64,000 bases of DNA from Pelagibius litoralis (GCF_011683915.1 NZ_JAAQPH010000008.1:62001-126000); one strand, 5' to 3'. Positions 38,391 to 47,361 are shown, numbered from the stretch's first letter. Notes: a model not told the origin generated them from the sequence alone. Translations and numbers: made by a program.

Positions 38391-39528
38391 CCGGCACCTC
38401 CCTCTGGAAAGGGTTTCGCATTATCGCTACCGGCAGGCGGTCCCGGAGACTCGACAGGGACCCGATGATTCCCTTGGGCAGGAAAACGGTCACCGCGATA
38501 AACAACCCACCGAGGAAGAACAGCCAGATCTCCGGCAGCGCGCCGGTCAGATAGGTCTTGGCGTAGTTCACCAACACAGCGCCCAGAATTGCGCCATGCA
38601 GGTAGCCGCGACCGCCGACCGCGACCCAGATCACGATCTCGATGGACTGCGCCGGGGAGAACTCGCTGGGATTGATGATCCCCACCTGGGGAACGTAGAG
38701 CGCCCCGGCGAGACCCGCCAGCATGGCCGAAAGCACAAAGACGAAGAGTTTGTAGAACTCCACTCTGTAGCCCAGGAAGCGCACGCGGCTCTCGGCATCG
38801 CGGATCGCAATCAGGACGCGCCCGACCTTTGAGCAGATGATCCAGCGGCAGAGCAGATAGCCAAGCGCCAGGGTGACCGCAGAGGTGGCAAAGAGCGCCG
38901 CACGGGTGCCGTCGGCCTGCAGGTTGAAACCCAGCAGCTCCTTGAAATCCGTCAGGCCGTTGTTGCCACCGAAACCCATATCGTTGCGGAAGAAGGCGAG
39001 CAGCAGCGCGAAGGTCATCGCCTGGGTGATGATCGAGAGGTAGACCCCGGTCACCCGGGAGCGGAAGGCCAGCCAGCCGAAGACCAGGGCCAGCAGGCCG
39101 GGCACCAGCACCACCATCAGCAGGGCGAAGGGAAAAGAGTCGAAGCCGTACCAGTACCAGGGCAATTCCTTCCAATCGAGAAACACCATGAAATCCGGCA
39201 GGTCCGGATTGCCGTAGACCCCGCGGTCGCCGATCTGGCGCATCAGGTGCATGCCCATGACATAGCCGCCCAGCGCGAAAAAAGCGCCGTGACCAAGGCT
39301 TAAGATGCCGCAGTAACCCCATATCAGGTCGACAGAAAGCGCCAGCAGGGCAAAGCAGAGATATTTGCCCATCAAGCTGACCAGATAGGTCGGCACATGA
39401 AAGAACGAGCCCGGCGGCACTGCGAGATTGAGCAGCGGAACGAGAACCGCAACGGTCAGCAGCAGGCCCAGGGTAATCCTGCTGCCCAGCGGCGACAGCA
39501 GGCGGCCGTGATCGTTGGAAAGCAACAT
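38383..39528 (-). CDS. urtC: Urea ABC transporter permease UrtC
   Basis: Membrane subunit, 381 residues. It is LivM-like with the core WGYCGILSLGHGAFFALGGYVMGMHLM. The insertion DLPDFMVFLDWKELPWYWYGFDSFPFA is typical of UrtC. FFRNDMGFGGNNGLTDFK in the middle is also family-specific. It is 3 bases downstream of urtB. Confidence 0.95.
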   Translation of the reverse strand: MLLSNDHGRLLSPLGSRITLGLLLTVAVLVPLLNLAVPPGSFFHVPTYLVSLMGKYLCFALLALSVDLIWGYCGILSLGHGAFFALGGYVMGMHLMRQIGDRGVYGNPDLPDFMVFLDWKELPWYWYGFDSFPFALLMVVLVPGLLALVFGWLAFRSRVTGVYLSIITQAMTFALLLAFFRNDMGFGGNNGLTDFKELLGFNLQADGTRAALFATSAVTLALGYLLCRWIICSKVGRVLIAIRDAESRVRFLGYRVEFYKLFVFVLSAMLAGLAGALYVPQVGIINPSEFSPAQSIEIVIWVAVGGRGYLHGAILGAVLVNYAKTYLTGALPEIWLFFLGGLFIAVTVFLPKGIIGSLSSLRDRLPVAIMRNPFQREVPGE

Positions 39529-39531
39529 GAT

Positions 39532-41175
39532 CTAGCTCTCCACCGCGCGCCCGCGCAGGGCGAAGAGGCCGCGCGGGCGCTTTTGGATGAACAGGATGAT
39601 CACCACCAGCACGATGATCTTGCCGAGCACCGCACCGGCGTAGGGTTCCAGGAACTTGTTCACCAACCCCAGGGAAAGGGCGCCGACCAGCGTGCCCCAG
39701 AGGTTGCCGACTCCGCCGAAAACGACCACCATGAAACTGTCGATGATGTAGCCCTGGCCCAGGTTGGGGCTGACGTTGTCGATCTGGCTGAGCGCGACCC
39801 CCGCCATGCCGGCAATGCCGGAGCCCAGGCCGAAGGTCATGGCATCGACCCAGCCGGTACGAATGCCCATTGAGGATGCCATGGGGCGGTTTTGGGTAAC
39901 CGCGCGCATCTGCAGCCCGTAGCCGCTGAAACGGATCAGCGCCATCAGCAGCGCAAAGACCATCAGGGCGAAGAGGATGATCCAGAGTCGGTTATAGGTC
40001 AGGGTGAGACCGCCGGCGACTTCCCAAGCCCCGCTCATCCAGGCCGGATTGCCGACTTCGCGGTTGGTCGGCCCGAAAATGCTGCGCACCATTTGCTGCA
40101 GAATGAGGCTGAGCCCCCAGGTGGCCAGCAGGGTCTCCAGCGGCCGGCCATAGAGGAAGCGGATGATGCCGCGCTCGATCCCGATGCCGACAAGTCCGGT
40201 TACGAGAAAGGCGGCGGGAATCGCCACCAAGAGGGAGTAGTCGAAGGCGCCGGGAAAGGAGGCGCGAAACACCTCCTGCACCGCAAAGGTGGTGTAGGCG
40301 CCGATCATCACCATCTCGCCATGGGCCATGTTGATGACGCCCATGACACCGAAGGTGATGGCCAGGCCGATGGCGGCGAGCAGCAGGACCGATCCCAGGC
40401 TGATACCCTGAAAAATGCTGGCGATGACGCCATTGAAGGCAAGCGTCGCCTCGATGGCTTTAAGGGTCTCGGCAGCAGCGGCGCGAACATCGGCGTCACG
40501 CTCCGCCGGCTGCCCTTCGCCATCGGTGACCAGCAGCCCGGAAACAAGGGCGCGGACATCCGGGTCGGCAAAGGCTTCCAGTGCCTTCAGGGCGGTAATC
40601 CGCGTGACTTTATCATCGGCCGTCGCCAACTCCGTGGCAGCCAGCGCTCGGCCGAGGCGGGCTGCAACCTTGGGATCGCTCTCGCGCACCAGGGCCGCTT
40701 CCAGCGGGGCGATCATGTCGGCCTGGGCCGACCGGAAAACCGCATCGGCGGCATGCCTGCGTGCTGCCGGGTCGGCACTTGCCAGCGTCAAAGCGCCGAG
40801 ACCGGCCTTCACCGCCTGGCGCAGCCGGTTGTTGATTCTCACTTTCCGCAGCGCGCGCTTGCCGACTTCGCCCAGCGCCTCGCCGGTCATCGCATCGAAA
40901 ATGCGATAGCCCGCCGCGCGGTCCTCGGCAATGACGATGCGGTCGTCCTCTTTCACTTCGAAAAGACGACCGGCCAGAAAAGCCTGGAGGATCGGTACCG
41001 CGCGCTCATGGCCATCAGCGGCCAGGCTCTCCACCGCCGCCGCCTTGATGGCGTTCGACTTGTCGGTCAACGCCTGAAGGTCTTCCGCCAAGCCGGCCAA
41101 GGCGACCGACGGCAGCAGAAGGACGATCAGTGCCGCCAGCAGCCTCAACCTGAATACCTTGAACAAGGCGGGCAT
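39532..41175 (-). CDS. urtB: Urea ABC transporter permease UrtB
   Basis: Membrane subunit, 547 residues, with the long N-terminal part usual in UrtB. Residues 1-27 form a signal-like hydrophobic segment, and residues ~28-245 are a soluble helical, HEAT-like region. The LivH-like permease follows (GVINMAHGEMVMIGAYTTFAVQEVF, later SSMGIRTGWVDAMTFGLGSGIAGMAGVALSQIDNVSPNLGQGYI). The gene begins 78 bases after urtA, across a strong hairpin. Confidence 0.95.
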   Translation of the reverse strand: MPALFKVFRLRLLAALIVLLLPSVALAGLAEDLQALTDKSNAIKAAAVESLAADGHERAVPILQAFLAGRLFEVKEDDRIVIAEDRAAGYRIFDAMTGEALGEVGKRALRKVRINNRLRQAVKAGLGALTLASADPAARRHAADAVFRSAQADMIAPLEAALVRESDPKVAARLGRALAATELATADDKVTRITALKALEAFADPDVRALVSGLLVTDGEGQPAERDADVRAAAAETLKAIEATLAFNGVIASIFQGISLGSVLLLAAIGLAITFGVMGVINMAHGEMVMIGAYTTFAVQEVFRASFPGAFDYSLLVAIPAAFLVTGLVGIGIERGIIRFLYGRPLETLLATWGLSLILQQMVRSIFGPTNREVGNPAWMSGAWEVAGGLTLTYNRLWIILFALMVFALLMALIRFSGYGLQMRAVTQNRPMASSMGIRTGWVDAMTFGLGSGIAGMAGVALSQIDNVSPNLGQGYIIDSFMVVVFGGVGNLWGTLVGALSLGLVNKFLEPYAGAVLGKIIVLVVIILFIQKRPRGLFALRGRAVES

Positions 41176-41212
41176 CGATCGGCATTCCCTAAAGTGACTA
41201 AAGTGGATGGCA

Positions 41213-41237
41213 GGCGGGCCCGGCGAACGGGCCCGCC
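41213..41237 (-). terminator. Strong stem-loop between urtA and urtB
   Basis: GGCGGGCCCG pairs perfectly over 10 bases with CGGGCCCGCC around a 5-base loop. On the minus strand it follows the urtA stop; no T-run follows. It probably stabilises the urtA message or limits readthrough into urtB. Confidence 0.65.
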
Positions 41238-41253
41238 CCCAGTCCGTCAGATG

Positions 41254-42543
41254 CTAGTTAGCCGTTACGTACTTCGGCGCTTCGCAGTTGCCGCAGACCC
41301 AGGGATAGGTCCAGTCGGCGGTCAGCTTGGCGCTTTCCGGAATGAAATCGCTCCAGGCATCGCCGACCACTTCCTTGTCGGTCGACCAGACGGTCTCGAT
41401 CATGCCGTCGTCCTGGATTTCACCGATCAAGACCGGCTTGGAGAGATGATGGTTCGCGTTCATCACCGCAGTGCCGCCGGTCAGGTTCGGCACCGTCTGG
41501 CCGTACATGGCCTGACGCACCGCATCGACGTCTGTACTGCCGGCCTGCTTGACGGCCTGGGCCCACATCTTGAAGCCGATGTAGGTCGCCTCCATCGGGT
41601 CGTTGGTGACACGGTCTTCGTTGCCGATGAAGGCGTGCCACTGCTCGATGAAGCCGTCGTTCACATCGGACTCGACGCTCATGAAATAGTTCCAAGCCGC
41701 CAGATGACCAACCAGCGGGCCCGTATCGAGCCCGGCAAGTTCCTCTTCGCCCACAGAGAAGGCCACCACCGGGATTTCCTCGGCCTTGATGCCCTGGTTG
41801 CCCAGTTCCTTGTAGAACGGCACGTTGGCGTCGCCGTTGATGGTGGAGACCACCGCGGTCTTCTTACCTTGCGAGGCAAAACCCTTTACATCTGAGACAA
41901 TGGTCTGCCAGTCGGAATGGCCGAAGGGCGTGTAGTTCTCCATGATGTCATCGTCGGAGATGCCCTTGTCGTTCAGGAAAGCACGCAGGATCTTGTTGGT
42001 CGTGCGCGGATAGACGTAGTCGGTGCCCAACAAAACGAAACGCTCGGCCCCGCCACCGTCCTCGCTCATCAGGTACTCGACTGCCGGGATCGCCTGCTGG
42101 TTCGGCGCCGCCCCGGTGTAGAAAACGTTGCGGGAACTCTCTTCGCCCTCGTACTGCACGGGATAGAACAGCAGGCCGTTCAGCTCCTCGAAGACCGGCA
42201 GAACCGACTTGCGGGACACCGAGGTCCAGCACCCGAAGACCGCGGCCACCTCCTCGCCCTCAAGCAGTTCACGCGCCTTCTCGGCAAAAAGCGGCCAGTC
42301 GGATGCCGGATCGACCACCACCGCCTCGACCCTTTTGCCCAAGAGACCGCCGTTCTTGTTCAATTCATCGACCATCATCAGGACCGTGTCCTTCAGTGTG
42401 GTCTCAGAGATCGCCATGGTTCCTGAAAGAGAATGGAGCACCCCGACTTTGATGACATCGTCGGCCGCCTGGGCCGCCGTACCGCCGGTGACAGCGACAG
42501 CCAAAGCTGCAGCGCCTATCGCCCCCCTGATTACGGATTTCAT
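41254..42543 (-). CDS. urtA: Urea ABC transporter binding protein UrtA
   Basis: Periplasmic urea-binding protein, 429 residues. The signal peptide is residues ~1-27 (MKSVIRGAIGAAALAVAVTG ending AQAAD). Diagnostic UrtA sequence includes IKVGVLHSLSGTMAISETTLKD, VVDPASDWPLFAEKARELL, VFGCWTSVSRKSVLPVFEE and LLFYPVQYEGEESSRNVFYTGAAPNQQAIP. It is first in the urt-ure operon. A decayed copy of its 5' end lies 276 bases upstream. Confidence 0.96.
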   Translation of the reverse strand: MKSVIRGAIGAAALAVAVTGGTAAQAADDVIKVGVLHSLSGTMAISETTLKDTVLMMVDELNKNGGLLGKRVEAVVVDPASDWPLFAEKARELLEGEEVAAVFGCWTSVSRKSVLPVFEELNGLLFYPVQYEGEESSRNVFYTGAAPNQQAIPAVEYLMSEDGGGAERFVLLGTDYVYPRTTNKILRAFLNDKGISDDDIMENYTPFGHSDWQTIVSDVKGFASQGKKTAVVSTINGDANVPFYKELGNQGIKAEEIPVVAFSVGEEELAGLDTGPLVGHLAAWNYFMSVESDVNDGFIEQWHAFIGNEDRVTNDPMEATYIGFKMWAQAVKQAGSTDVDAVRQAMYGQTVPNLTGGTAVMNANHHLSKPVLIGEIQDDGMIETVWSTDKEVVGDAWSDFIPESAKLTADWTYPWVCGNCEAPKYVTAN

Positions 42544-42587
42544 TGCTTGGACTCCGCTAGAAGTTGATGTTGCACTGCAAAATATTG

Positions 42588-42611
42588 CTAAACAAAGACA
42601 CAGTCTGTCAA
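42588..42611 (-). promoter_or_regulatory. Candidate promoter upstream of urtA
   Basis: TTGACA is a perfect -35 hexamer on the minus strand (42606-42611). Poor -10 candidates lie 16-18 bases downstream in an A/T-rich stretch. No good sigma-54 match was seen in this gap. Confidence 0.35.
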
Positions 42612-42798
42612 GTTGATTGATAAAAAATACTCTTCATTCGTAAGTATTTATCTTTTCTATTATTAGTTCTTTACAATAGAAAACCAGCGCAAAAGTGAAA
42701 TCACCTTTACGTTATCTTCTTCAATCACTTTCAGGCGCGGCCTTGAATTTCCCTCTCACCCGAACCTTCAGCGGTCAGCTTGACGATCAGCCCGGTAC

Positions 42799-42851
42799 CG
42801 CCTATTGCCCTGAGGACGGATCGCGAGATCCGCTAGAGGCTGATGTTGCAC
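42799..42851 (-). pseudogene. Decayed copy of the urtA leader and 5' end
   Basis: Bases 42830-42851 match the urtA leader 42554-42575 at 20 of 22 positions, in the same orientation. Bases 42799-42821 match the start of the urtA signal-peptide region 42513-42538 at 20 of 23 aligned positions, with one 3-base gap. The part between, which would hold the ATG and ribosome-binding site, is shortened and altered, so there is no start codon. The rest of the gene is absent. It is probably a remnant of a former tandem urtA-like gene or a rearrangement breakpoint. Confidence 0.6.
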
Positions 42852-42855
42852 ACTT

Positions 42856-42897
42856 GAGGCCTCTCGGCCTCCAGGGATTCTGTAGGATTCCTGGAGG
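42856..42897 (-). terminator. Two overlapping, mutually exclusive hairpins after the guanidine operon
   Basis: GAGGCC-TCTC-GGCCTC (42856-42871) and CCTCCAGG with CCTGGAGG (42868-42897, 14-base loop) share bases 42868-42871, so only one can form fully at a time. They lie 42-83 bases after the His-rich gene's stop. No T-run follows. A terminator or processing/attenuation site between the guanidine and urea genes is likely. Confidence 0.45.
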
Positions 42898-42938
42898 TCA
42901 TCCGACCGCCGGTTCGCGTTCCCGAGCTCTCTTCCCCC

Positions 42939-43382
42939 CTACTCCCTGTCGTTTATGATCTTCACCATCTCTTCCAAACCCACGTCGCGCCGCTCCCGCA
43001 GCGAGACATAGGCAAAAACCATGTCGGCGCGCTCACGGATCATGTTCGCCGGGAACGGCAGATAGACCAGTTCTTCCGCGCTGAAGGCCGGCGATGCCGT
43101 CGCCACCTGATAGGCGTAGCGCAGTTCCACATCGACCAGCCGGAGCGTCGACCCGTCCGCGCCGTGAAGGTGCTGCGGAATACGGGCCATGCGCAGAAAA
43201 CTTGCTTTATCTTCCGCCGCATCGAAGCCATCCATCAGGGCATCGGCGAGCAGAGAGTCGTCGTCGCGCTGCCGGCTCGGCGATGCACCCTTGGGACCTT
43301 CGTGGGGATGGGAATGCAGATGCTCGTGATCAGGCGGATGGTTGTGGCCCTGCGCAGGCTCGGTCCGTACTGGGCGCGCCAT
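42939..43382 (-). CDS. Small His-rich protein, candidate nickel-handling factor for the guanidine hydrolase
   Basis: A 147-residue soluble protein I cannot place in a named family. Residues ~12-30 are rich in His (GHNHPPDHEHLHSHPHEG), which suggests metal binding. The rest is well folded in appearance (RLVDVELRYAYQVATASPAFSAEELVYLPFPANMIRERADMVFAYVSLRERR), with no membrane segment. The ATG overlaps the gdmH stop by one base (TGATG), so it is translationally coupled to that metalloenzyme. Guanidine hydrolase of Synechocystis is a nickel enzyme needing accessory proteins, so a nickel chaperone role is a reasonable inference, not shown. Confidence 0.75.
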   Translation of the reverse strand: MARPVRTEPAQGHNHPPDHEHLHSHPHEGPKGASPSRQRDDDSLLADALMDGFDAAEDKASFLRMARIPQHLHGADGSTLRLVDVELRYAYQVATASPAFSAEELVYLPFPANMIRERADMVFAYVSLRERRDVGLEEMVKIINDRE

Positions 43383-44611
43383 CACGCCGCCTCCCCGGAA
43401 AAGTCGACCGGCTTGTCGATGATCCCGCGATGCGCGCCCATCTTGCCGTGGGATACCAGGGTCCCCAGCACATCGACCATCACCCGGGTGGCAAAGAGCG
43501 AGGTAATATCGGAGGTGTCGTAGGGCGGAGAGACCTCGACCACCTCCATCCCGCAGATGCCTTCAGCGGCAACCTTGCTGACCAGGCTCAGCGCTTCGCG
43601 CGGCAGGAAACCTCCGGGCTCCGGCCAGCCGGTTCCCGGCACGAAGCCGCAATCGACAGAGTCGATATCGAAGCTGAGGTAAACCGCATCGGCGTCCTTC
43701 CAGGCCGTCTCCAGCGCAATCTCCGCCACCTTGTCGAGGCCGAGTTCTTCGACGTCCGACATCGTGATGATGGTGGTGTCGCGCTTGCGCGCCTCAACGA
43801 CAGCTTCACGCGGCACCTGCCAGCCGCCGATGCCGATCTGCACGAGGTTGGTCGCCGGCACATTTTCCAGGTTGGTGGCGTGGAACCACGGCGTCGTGTG
43901 CATCCGCTCATCCAGGTCCTTCTCCTGGATATCGGCGTGCCGGTCGAAATGGATGATTCCGATTTTCTTCGAGGTGCACTGAGCAATGCCGCGCACCGTG
44001 GCAAAGCCGATGGAGTGGTCGCCGCCCATGATTATCGGCAGAGCGCCGGAAGAGAAAACATGTCCGACGGCACGCGAAACCTGATCGAAGGTCTTTTCAA
44101 TGTTCGCCGGAATGGTGAAGACGTCGCCGACGTCGCAGAGCGTCGTCTGCTCACGAAGGTCGACGCCCATTTCATAGTTGTAGGGGGTGTAGAGGGCCGA
44201 GATGCGCCGGATCCCCTGCGGCCCGAAGCGGGTGCCCGGGCGGTAGGTCGTGCCGCCGTCAAAGGGAACACCCAGCGCTGCCGCATCGTAGTTGCCGACC
44301 TTGGCGACATCCTCGATATAGGGCGCCTTCAGGAAGGTGTTGATGCCGGCGTAGTGCGGCAGTTCGCCCCGGGCAAAGGTGGAGATGCCCCTGTCATCGA
44401 TGCTCTCCGCGGCGGCAAGGCCAACCTTCACCGCCCACTGCCGCTCCTTCTGCCAACCATCCTCCGGCAGATCCGCTTCTTTTTGCGCCGCACGCCAACC
44501 CTGCAGCTGCATTTTGTCGAAGTCAGGATGGTGGTATCGGCGGCCCTCCGCCCTGGAAGTCATGGTTCCCGCCACGGCGGTGGTCCGCCGGCAGGGATCA
44601 GTGCAAAACAT
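43382..44611 (-). CDS. gdmH: Agmatinase-family ureohydrolase, probable guanidine hydrolase
   Basis: A 409-residue binuclear-metal ureohydrolase. Metal ligands are visible: His199 in IMGGDHS; Asp223, His225 and Asp227 in HFDRHADIQ; Asp315 and Asp317 in SFDIDSVDCGFVPGTG. Compared with agmatinase (~300 residues) it has about 90 extra N-terminal residues (RRYHHPDF...LPHYAGINTFLKAPYIED), as in GdmH-type enzymes. Context decides: it sits behind a guanidine-I riboswitch with a urea-carboxylase-region-type importer and precedes urea transport and urease genes. Proposed reaction: guanidine + water to urea + ammonia. A start at Met17 (44563) is also possible. Agmatinase or guanidinobutyrase remain alternatives. 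Confidence 0.78.
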   Translation of the reverse strand: MFCTDPCRRTTAVAGTMTSRAEGRRYHHPDFDKMQLQGWRAAQKEADLPEDGWQKERQWAVKVGLAAAESIDDRGISTFARGELPHYAGINTFLKAPYIEDVAKVGNYDAAALGVPFDGGTTYRPGTRFGPQGIRRISALYTPYNYEMGVDLREQTTLCDVGDVFTIPANIEKTFDQVSRAVGHVFSSGALPIIMGGDHSIGFATVRGIAQCTSKKIGIIHFDRHADIQEKDLDERMHTTPWFHATNLENVPATNLVQIGIGGWQVPREAVVEARKRDTTIITMSDVEELGLDKVAEIALETAWKDADAVYLSFDIDSVDCGFVPGTGWPEPGGFLPREALSLVSKVAAEGICGMEVVEVSPPYDTSDITSLFATRVMVDVLGTLVSHGKMGAHRGIIDKPVDFSGEAA

Positions 44612-45416
44612 CTCTAGGTCCTTCGTTCCCGAAAATCGGTTTATGGGGTGGTTCTTCGTTGGAGGCCGCTTCGATCAACTCGGGCGGCAAACTGCGGCGG
44701 TCGTCGAGCGGCAGGTCGTAGGTAATGGTCGCGCCATAGGCTTCCGGTGCATGGGGGTCCCAGCGCAGCTTGTCGAAAACCAGAAGGCGGGTGCCCAGCT
44801 TGAAACCCTCTTTCAAGTCATGGGTGACCATGAAGACGGTCATCTTCTCCTCCTGCCAGAGCGCCAGGATGATCTCGTGCATACGCGCACGGGTGCCCGG
44901 GTCGAGCGCACCGAAAGGCTCATCCAGCAGCAGCACCTTGGGTTTTGAAATGATCGCCTGGGCAATGGCGAGGCGTTGCTGCATGCCGCCGGAAAGCGTC
45001 TTGGGATAAGCATCCCTGACGTGGGACAGGCCAACCCGCTCCAGCAGATGTTCTGCCTTGTCTTTCGTGGCCCGGCGCTGCGCCCCGAAGAGCCGCCCGA
45101 GGAGCCGGGACGACCTGATCTCCAAGGGCAGGATCAGGTTCTCCATCACCGTCAAATGCGGAAAGACCGAATAACGCTGAAAAACGACACCACGGTCCGC
45201 CGTCGGCTCATCGGCCAGCGGCGCGCCATCCAAATGGATCTCACCGCGACTGGGCTTTTCCTCGCTCAACAGCAAACGCAGGAACGTCGACTTGCCACAG
45301 CCGCTGGCCCCCACAATGGCGCAGAACTCCTGCTCCGCCACCTCCAGGTTTATCCGCTCCAGTACAGTATGATCACCGTAGGTCTGGCTCAGGTTGCGCA
45401 CGGCGATCAGGCTCAT
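44598..45416 (-). CDS. ABC transporter ATPase of the riboswitch-controlled (guanidine-type) importer
   Basis: Nitrate/sulfonate/taurine-type ATPase, 272 residues. Walker A is GASGCGKST, the signature LSGGMQQR and Walker B VLLLDEPFGALD. A C-terminal tail of about 50 residues (PEAYGATITYDLPLDDRRSLPPELIEAASNEEPP) lies beyond the usual core. It overlaps the permease stop by 4 bases and the gdmH start by 14, giving tight coupling of import and hydrolysis. Guanidine as cargo is inferred from the riboswitch. Confidence 0.9.
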   Translation of the reverse strand: MSLIAVRNLSQTYGDHTVLERINLEVAEQEFCAIVGASGCGKSTFLRLLLSEEKPSRGEIHLDGAPLADEPTADRGVVFQRYSVFPHLTVMENLILPLEIRSSRLLGRLFGAQRRATKDKAEHLLERVGLSHVRDAYPKTLSGGMQQRLAIAQAIISKPKVLLLDEPFGALDPGTRARMHEIILALWQEEKMTVFMVTHDLKEGFKLGTRLLVFDKLRWDPHAPEAYGATITYDLPLDDRRSLPPELIEAASNEEPPHKPIFGNEGPRDVLH

Positions 45417-46234
45417 TGCCGCTGCTCCTCAGGCATCCAGTCAAAAGCCCGGCGCGACAGCCGCCGCAGCAGGAAGTCGAGCATGAAGGCCAGCAACGTG
45501 ATCCAGGCGACGTAGGGCAGGATCACATCCATGGCGAGATAGCGCCTGACCAGGAAAATCCGGTAGCCCAGGCCCTCGGTCGCGGCAATCGCTTCGCCCG
45601 AGATGAGGAACAGCCAGGCCGGGCCGAGTGAGAGCCGCAGCCCGCCGATGAGGCGCGGGAGGATTTGGGGCAGGACCACCCTGGTGGCGATCTGCCAGGT
45701 TGAGGCACCAAGCGTCTGGGCCTTGACGAGTTGCTCGCGCGGCAGCGCGGCCACCGACATGGAAAGATCGCGCATTAAGAACGGCGTAATACCGATCACG
45801 ATGAGCGTCACCTTGGCCAGCTCGCCGAGGCCGAAGACGATGAACAGGATCGGCAGGACCGCCAAGGGCGGGACCATCGACAACGCCGCCACCAGCGGCG
45901 CGAAGGCCGCCCGCACCATTGGCAGAAGTCCGATCGCCACGCCGGCCGAGAGGCCGATGCCGGTAGCGATCACAAGACCCAGGCAAAGACGCAACAAGCT
46001 CGCGGCTGTATCTGCCCATAGGATGTAGGTTCCCTTGCGTGAATCGGGTTGGAAGGCCAGACGGTCGATGGCCTCAGTGAAACTCTGAAGCGACGGCAGC
46101 AGCTTGTCCGCAGGGTTAATCGAAAGACGGGCGTCGGAAGCGGCAAGATAAACCGCGGCCAGGACGACGAACGGCAAGGCGCCGAGCAAAAGCTGCAGGC
46201 CGCGTCCCGGCCGCCGGTTGATCACCCGCCCCAT
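45413..46234 (-). CDS. ABC transporter permease of the riboswitch-controlled (guanidine-type) importer
   Basis: A 273-residue membrane protein of the SsuC/TauC/NrtB permease family, with about six hydrophobic segments. SMVPPLAVLPILFIVFGLGELAKVTLIVIGITPFLMRD and the cytoplasmic EQLVKAQTLGASTWQIATRVVLPQILPRLIGGLRLSLGPAW (EAA loop) are family features. It lies 29 bases after the binding-protein gene. Related systems cluster with guanidine carboxylase genes in other bacteria (established knowledge), which supports the assignment. Confidence 0.9.
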   Translation of the reverse strand: MGRVINRRPGRGLQLLLGALPFVVLAAVYLAASDARLSINPADKLLPSLQSFTEAIDRLAFQPDSRKGTYILWADTAASLLRLCLGLVIATGIGLSAGVAIGLLPMVRAAFAPLVAALSMVPPLAVLPILFIVFGLGELAKVTLIVIGITPFLMRDLSMSVAALPREQLVKAQTLGASTWQIATRVVLPQILPRLIGGLRLSLGPAWLFLISGEAIAATEGLGYRIFLVRRYLAMDVILPYVAWITLLAFMLDFLLRRLSRRAFDWMPEEQRQ

Positions 46235-46263
46235 CGTGCTGTCGCCGGTCCCTTCTTGCCTGC

Positions 46264-47352
46264 CTAGAGCGCGCCTTCTGCCGCCATGCCCATGAAATCC
46301 GCATCGAAGCGAAGCTTGGTGTTCGCCTGATCACCCAGCGTCGCGCCTGACGGAAAGGTCATGCCGACGTAGTCGGGGCTTGGCGCACCTTCGCCCAGGA
46401 TGCCGTGATCGAAGAGGAACCTGCGCACCACATCCATGGTCTTCATCAAGTCTTCGCTCTTGGCAAAGGCGATGGCCTCAGCCGGTTCATAGAACATCCT
46501 GGTCGTCGCCAACTGCGCCTCATAACCGGCAAGATCGGTGCCCGACTTTTCACCCATAAAGGTGCGGGCCGCCTTGCCGGCTTCATCATCCGCAGACATG
46601 ACGGCCATGGTTTCGTACCAGGCGCCGACCAGGGCTTTGCCGAAGTCCGGGTTGTCGTTCAGTACCTCGGTATTCACGACCATCATGTCGATGATCTCTC
46701 CGGGGATATCGGCGGAGGTATAGAGCAGCTTCGCCCCGGGCTCCGCCGCGATTTCGCTCAGCAATGGATTCCAGGTGACCACGGCTTCCACATCGGCGGT
46801 CTTATAGGCTGCCACCATGTCCGCGTCGGATGTGTTGACGACGGTCAGTTCCCGCTCAGTCAGCTTGGCGCTGTCCAGCGCGCGGGCCAGCAGATAGTGG
46901 GAAACCGAAAGTTCGACCAGATTGACGTTTTTGCCCTTCAGCGCCGCAATGTCGCCCTCGCCCTTCACCACAAGGCCGTCGTTGCCGTTGGAGAAGTCGC
47001 CGATGATCAGCGCCGTGGAATCGAGCCCGCCGCCGGCCGGAATGCTGAGCGCATCCATGTTGGTCATGACGGTGCCGTCGAAAGCACCGGCGGTGAACTG
47101 GTTGATGGACTCGATATAGTCGTTGATCTGGACGACCTCGATCTCGATGCCGTACTTGTCGGCCCATTTCTTCACGATGCCCATCTCGTCGGCGTAGGCC
47201 CAGGGCATCCAGCCGACGTAGATCGACCAGGCGATACGAAAGCTCTCCTTCTTGGCGGCCTGGGCCGGTTGCAGTGTCGCCGCAAGAGCGAGAAGAAAGA
47301 GCCCTAATAGCAATCTGCTGGATAGCAGCTTTCTGGAAAGGATTCGCAGCAC
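46264..47352 (-). CDS. ABC transporter periplasmic binding protein under guanidine-I riboswitch control
   Basis: A 362-residue NMT1/SsuA-like binding protein of the type found in urea-carboxylase (now guanidine-carboxylase) regions. A signal peptide ends near residue 32 (LLLGLFLLALAATLQPAQA). The mature part begins KKESFRIAWSIYVGWMPWAYADEMGIVKKWADKYGIEIEVVQ. The start is a GTG preceded by AGGAGG. It is the first gene after the sigma-54 promoter and riboswitch, so it is the primary target of both signals. Confidence 0.9.
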   Translation of the reverse strand: MLRILSRKLLSSRLLLGLFLLALAATLQPAQAAKKESFRIAWSIYVGWMPWAYADEMGIVKKWADKYGIEIEVVQINDYIESINQFTAGAFDGTVMTNMDALSIPAGGGLDSTALIIGDFSNGNDGLVVKGEGDIAALKGKNVNLVELSVSHYLLARALDSAKLTERELTVVNTSDADMVAAYKTADVEAVVTWNPLLSEIAAEPGAKLLYTSADIPGEIIDMMVVNTEVLNDNPDFGKALVGAWYETMAVMSADDEAGKAARTFMGEKSGTDLAGYEAQLATTRMFYEPAEAIAFAKSEDLMKTMDVVRRFLFDHGILGEGAPSPDYVGMTFPSGATLGDQANTKLRFDADFMGMAAEGAL

Positions 47353-47361
47353 GCCAAACCT

